64,000 nt of DNA, taken from positions 7,170,085 through 7,234,084 of the forward strand of contig JAQFVV010012396.1 of the NCBI GenBank assembly GCA_028023455.1, read 5' to 3'. This DNA is from Epiperipatus broadwayi (lineage: Eukaryota > Onychophora > Udeonychophora > Euonychophora > Peripatidae). Below are positions 59,337 through 64,000 of this stretch, piece after piece (the first letter of the stretch is position 1; each line of letters opens with the position of its first letter). The notes under the pieces were generated by a model, which did no database searches, had not been told where the DNA came from, and was given only the letters and a program-made list of their open reading frames with translations. The position numbers and the translations under genes were made by a program.

Positions 59337-62300
59337 AAAAGTTTATATATATCTGACAACAATAATAAGTATGTATGTTATAGATATATGTTATTGTTTA
59401 CAGAAAGCAAAACAAATTACATTGTATGAAAGTTTTCTACTAATTTCATCTCATCCAATCATGAATTTATCTTGAATGTTTTCACATATTGTTAATGATA
59501 ATAATTTCAGAGAAAAATTTATTTAAAAATGCGTAATAGCAAGGAAATGTTCCCCCAAAATTATATTATTATTTGTTCTTTATTATTTCATTTGAATGTT
59601 TGACAATATTATATCATGTACTATATATTTGACTAATGTATATATAGTGATTGAATTATATCCAAATCAACTTATGATCGTCTGGTTGGAATATAGTTCA
59701 TATGTAAATAAATATGTAAACATGGTTAAAAGTTTATATACTTTTGGAAATCATTTTGTGAGGTTAACTACATATTTAATTTATCGTCTATAATATTAGC
59801 ATATAGTTGTGACTTAATTTTATTATTATATATTTGTTTGATTTATCTTAGAAATTGTATCCAACAAGGTTGGAAATATAATTTACGAATTATATAATAA
59901 TCATTGATAAATGTTCATAGAAAATTATGAGTCTCTCATTGTGATGACAATGCACTTTTTATTACTTGGTCATAATACTCTGCAGATGAGACCTTTCATA
60001 TATATATTTTGAAAAAAAATGCTAAAAAAACTAGATAAATCACATATACTTGATTTCTTTGAAACTTGTTAGCTAAAGAACATGTAATATAAACTTTTAT
60101 CCTCAATCAAAAAAACTTCTCTTAAAATTGATAAGCAATTCATCTGGATGTCTTGATATGCAGTGTAATTGACTTTTGATATGTCATTTGTGATTCTATA
60201 TAACTTATATAGGTTTAATAGTAAAATGATAAAATATAAATCAAATAACAATTAACGTATATAGTAAGATGATAGCATATCTATCACCATTATAATGGAG
60301 GAAAAGCTTTCAAAATCTTTCCATTGTAAGTATATATGTGATACTGTTAAACATTTTGTTTGCATTTTTATGAGTTTTGTCCTATTGTCTTAAGGAATCG
60401 GTTAGAAATAATGAAGATAGTAAGAATTGTATGATGTAGATGTAATAACTTGTTTGTGATATAAACATTTTTTAATGATAATTACTAATTGTATTTGCAG
60501 TGCATTAATAGCCATTGAAAATGATGTTGATAACTAATAATGTAACAAAACTTTTAATATTTGCACTAAGTCAGAGCAGAGTTCCAGTCTGTTATAAAAT
60601 TCCATGTTCTAGTTGTCTCATTCTCTGTTGATATAAACTCTAAAATGGTAATAAAACCTTCTAATTCATTTGCTCAGAGGTCATGTAACATAAATATCAG
60701 AAATGCTAGAGTAAAGATATGATCCAGAGATCTTTAATTCTTGAATGATCACTCTACAACAGCATTAAACCATCAAGATTACTCTAAAATAGATAGTCAA
60801 ATGTAATGAAATGATATTAAAAATCATATTAAAAATTAATAGTTTTGTATTAAAATATAGCACCAAAACTTATCATTAGTAACTTTAAATGATTTTTTAT
60901 AATATAATGCAACTTATAAAATCATTGAAAAATGAGTAAACATAGAAAACAAATGTTCAATTTTTGAATATAATTGTTACTAATTAAATCTGTTTTACAA
61001 ATATATATTTTTTTACAAATATTAAAATTAATTTACTTCTGATTATGAATAATTTATATATATTGGAGAAAATATAATCATTATCTAAATCAAACGTTAT
61101 ATGGTTTATTTGAAACAGTCACATTTATTATGCCTATGTAATAAATGTTTTCAAGATATTAAAATGAAAAGTTACTCTAAAAATTCGCTGGGTAGCAGCA
61201 AAATTGTGTTCATTAATTTGCCATCACTATATGTCTTCTTTTTTTTTTTTTTAAAAAAAAAAAAAAGAGCATCTGTATGGAATTTACACGTCGCAACTTG
61301 TCAAAAATAAGTGTAAACGTAATAAAGCTTGCAATTTTTTAAAAATTATTTTTTGATAAAAAGTTCGTGCAAGAAACTTAACAGTTTTGGATTTTAAAAA
61401 AGGTATATGCTTATATTCCTATTATCTTTTAAACTTATTTTGATGGTACGTGAATTATAGAATCCATTAAGAATTTCACTCATTTTCTGCAATTTTTATT
61501 AATTGCCACTAGTGACATCTTTCTTATAACTTCAAAAACAACAGTATAAACAGACTTCAACAACCAGTTGTTAGAAGTCTGTATGCACGATCGTTTAATT
61601 GTACACAGATTTAATTTTTCATTTGAAGAAAATCAAATAACTGTAATTACTGTCTGTGGTATTTGATTTTTTTTAGGTAGAAAACATCGAATTTAGATTG
61701 TTTTACAGAGCAATCATTTCTCTTTTGATATTCAAAGCTAATATCTTAAAATTTTAAGCGCTCTAAGCTTTTCAACCTAAAAGCAATTTTGAAGGGGGGG
61801 GGGGCAGTGTTTCCTAACCGACGAAGACTAAGTAGTTAAAAAAAGTGGATTAGATCTAAATAGTGTCAATGGAAAACAACTAATTATCTACTGGGTTTTT
61901 ACTATTCTTTTAAAAACCAAAAGAAAAATGGAAAGTTCTTGACTTTAGCTTAAAAATAAGGTCATTAAAATATGTAGTAGCTAATTTAATATCAGTCGTA
62001 TATAACTGTATAGATTGATTAGTTTGAGTTTAAAACTTTAAGAGTATTTGCATTTTCAAGTCATTGGCTTTTATAATCACATGATAAGAATAAAGAATAT
62101 ATAGTTATTGGAGAATAGTTCAAAACTATTGGTTTTTGCCAGAAGAATACCAAATTTTTTGAAACCAGTCGTTTATTTTGTTCCCTAGATTTGGAAGACA
62201 GATGCTACTAATATCTATTAATATTTTATTGCATTGTAAAGAAAGAAGTATATTATTGTCTACTTTTAAAAATGATACTATTCTTAAGTTAATAATCAAA

Positions 62301-64000
62301 AAACTTTCAAGTTGTGCACCACTTAAGATTAGTATAAATATGAATCAAACTTTATAATAATAAAGATACAATGAAAGAATTAATGACGCAGTTAAGAAAA
62401 GAATTCCTATTAAGTGAAACAAGAGCTTTTGATTTTTTGATGAGACTGTAAAGGAACAAATAATACACTATTTCTCATAAACATTCACTAAATTGTTATT
62501 GCAGAATTTATCACATGAATGTTAGTTTATTGTATAAACATAGATGTGCTGTTTACACCAGCCTTGTTGACTTTACTGAATTTGATTTCAAATTTTAACA
62601 ACTAAACACTATGGTATTTCTTTATATTCAAAAACCTGATATTTTTGATTGAGATATTATTTAAGGTATTTTTTTAAGATATAATGTATGTGATTGTATT
62701 TGGCATTAAATGCAATTGTCAACAGATATATGGTCTTGATTATATTATATTCAGGAATGTGGATTTTGTGATTGATTAAATAATATATAAATCAATATTT
62801 GTGTTAAGTAACAAAAATTATATTCCTTTATATTCTGGAAATTGTAAAACTGTCAATCACAGTAGTTGTTGATGACTGAAATCTAAAGATGATAAGAATC
62901 TTCTGGTTTCAGACCTAGGTTCCCATTTTATGACAAGTTTATATTTGTTTGATTATGACTATAAATCACTTTCAATAAAAAAAATTCCATGAATTGGAAG
63001 AAAAAGTAACCTGTATTATTATTAGACTTAATAAATTTTGTAGAAAAGATGAAATGTAAGTAGTCTAGAATTTATTATAAATAGTGGATAAAAGGACAGT
63101 ATGGTAGAGAGACAGTTTGTCAGTCAGAAAAGCAAGATTTATTTTCAATGCATAGACCATACCAAATGCAAATAAATCAAGCTCATGTTCTAACAAGTTT
63201 ATATTCAGTTAAAAAGAAAAGATGGAGGGACATTTATACAGTTAACAGAATTCTTTTGAATGAACCGAACAGTGTTTTGAAATTGTCATGGATCTGAAGC
63301 TATTTGAGAGATAAAATTGTTAACTTTGTGGAAAAACAAAAAATATACATTATACTTTTTTTTTTTTTAGAAAAGTTTGAGAATTAAATGGAAATGGAAA
63401 CATCCAAATAAAGATGCAGAGTCAATTTTCTATAATTCAAGACTGTAATGTGCCTAAAGAAATGATTATTGATTTGTGAATTGCTAAAGTCTTTAAAATA
63501 AACTCTAATAAAGATTGATACCTCTAACCATGAATTTAAGATAGAATTTATAATTGTTATTAAAAGTTAAAAATAAAAATTAAAGATGGATTAAGTCTAA
63601 ATGAGATCATGGGAAATATAAGATACTTCACTAAAAATATCTATAGATATATATAGTAAGATCAAAAATACAATGAAGGTATATAATCATAATTTAATAA
63701 ATTCATTTATAAAAAAGAATGTGTGGAATTCTTTATAATAATGTAAAGAAGAATTAATAATAAAATTGGAAATATAACTGAAACAATAAGAACAGTCGTA
63801 GAAGAAAATGAAAGTATCAAAGAATAAAAATACCATTTTGATATTGGGATAATACAATATGAATAAAATATAGCCTGGTTATTTAATGCAGAAATGAGAT
63901 CAAGATGTATGCTAAGGAATTATACAAAGACCTATATAAATTAATAACAGAGAGAAAAATATAATAGCTGATACAATAACTGCAAACAAGCATGATATAT
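59337..64000. other. AT-rich stretch, no gene recognised
   Basis: A T12 run followed by A14 lies at about 61239-61266, and a G12 run at about 61794-61805. No domain-bearing frame, no tRNA-like sequence and no alignable repeat was found. Short frames at 59041-59232, 59596-59793 and 61101-61310 are low-complexity. Confidence 0.4.

Overview
This is very AT-rich nuclear DNA (roughly three quarters A+T by eye) from an animal. It is intergenic or deep-intronic, repeat-laden sequence. I could not support any intact host gene, rRNA, functional tRNA or CRISPR array. The open frames that carry recognisable domains all belong to decayed mobile elements: hAT transposases with BED zinc fingers, a non-LTR reverse transcriptase, and Penelope-like elements with a GIY-YIG domain. 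That mixture, with tRNA-derived SINEs and many foldback repeats, suits an invertebrate such as a cephalopod mollusc or a chelicerate. The exact lineage cannot be settled from this window and the guess is weak.

Layout. 0-5 kb: a short tRNA-derived SINE with target-site duplications (436-529), then a tandem-plus-inverted cluster of a ~465-bp repeat flanked by a 12-bp direct repeat (3131-4229). 6-8 kb: three small inverted-repeat elements. 8-12.3 kb: two 5'-truncated copies of one LINE on the minus strand, a second SINE and a dispersed repeat. 14-18 kb: a broken ZBED5/SCAND3-like hAT transposase on the minus strand, split by about 1.6 kb of inserted repeat. 18-21.3 kb: a non-autonomous hAT element with perfect 8-bp duplications, another hAT end, and a 487-bp foldback. 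25.8-31.3 kb: several Penelope-like element fragments, one pair head-to-head. 34.8-40.4 kb: more copies of the ~465-bp repeat. 41.9-45.5 kb: a structurally complete hAT transposon with a broken transposase. 47-50.5 kb: a foldback with an internal tandem, and three copies of a ~410-bp repeat carrying a hammerhead-ribozyme-like fold. 57.5-59.3 kb: two large adjacent palindromes. Between these lie AT-rich stretches in which I recognise nothing.

Relationships. Several families occur more than once, so the window can be dated internally. The SINE, the LINE, a small MITE, the ~465-bp repeat, the ~410-bp repeat, a ~650-bp dispersed repeat and the Penelope-like element all have at least two diverged copies. 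One dispersed repeat is present with and without the hAT insertion, giving a paralogous empty site. The dominant structural theme is inverted duplication: at least ten separate foldback structures, whose arms range from about 23 bp to over 400 bp.
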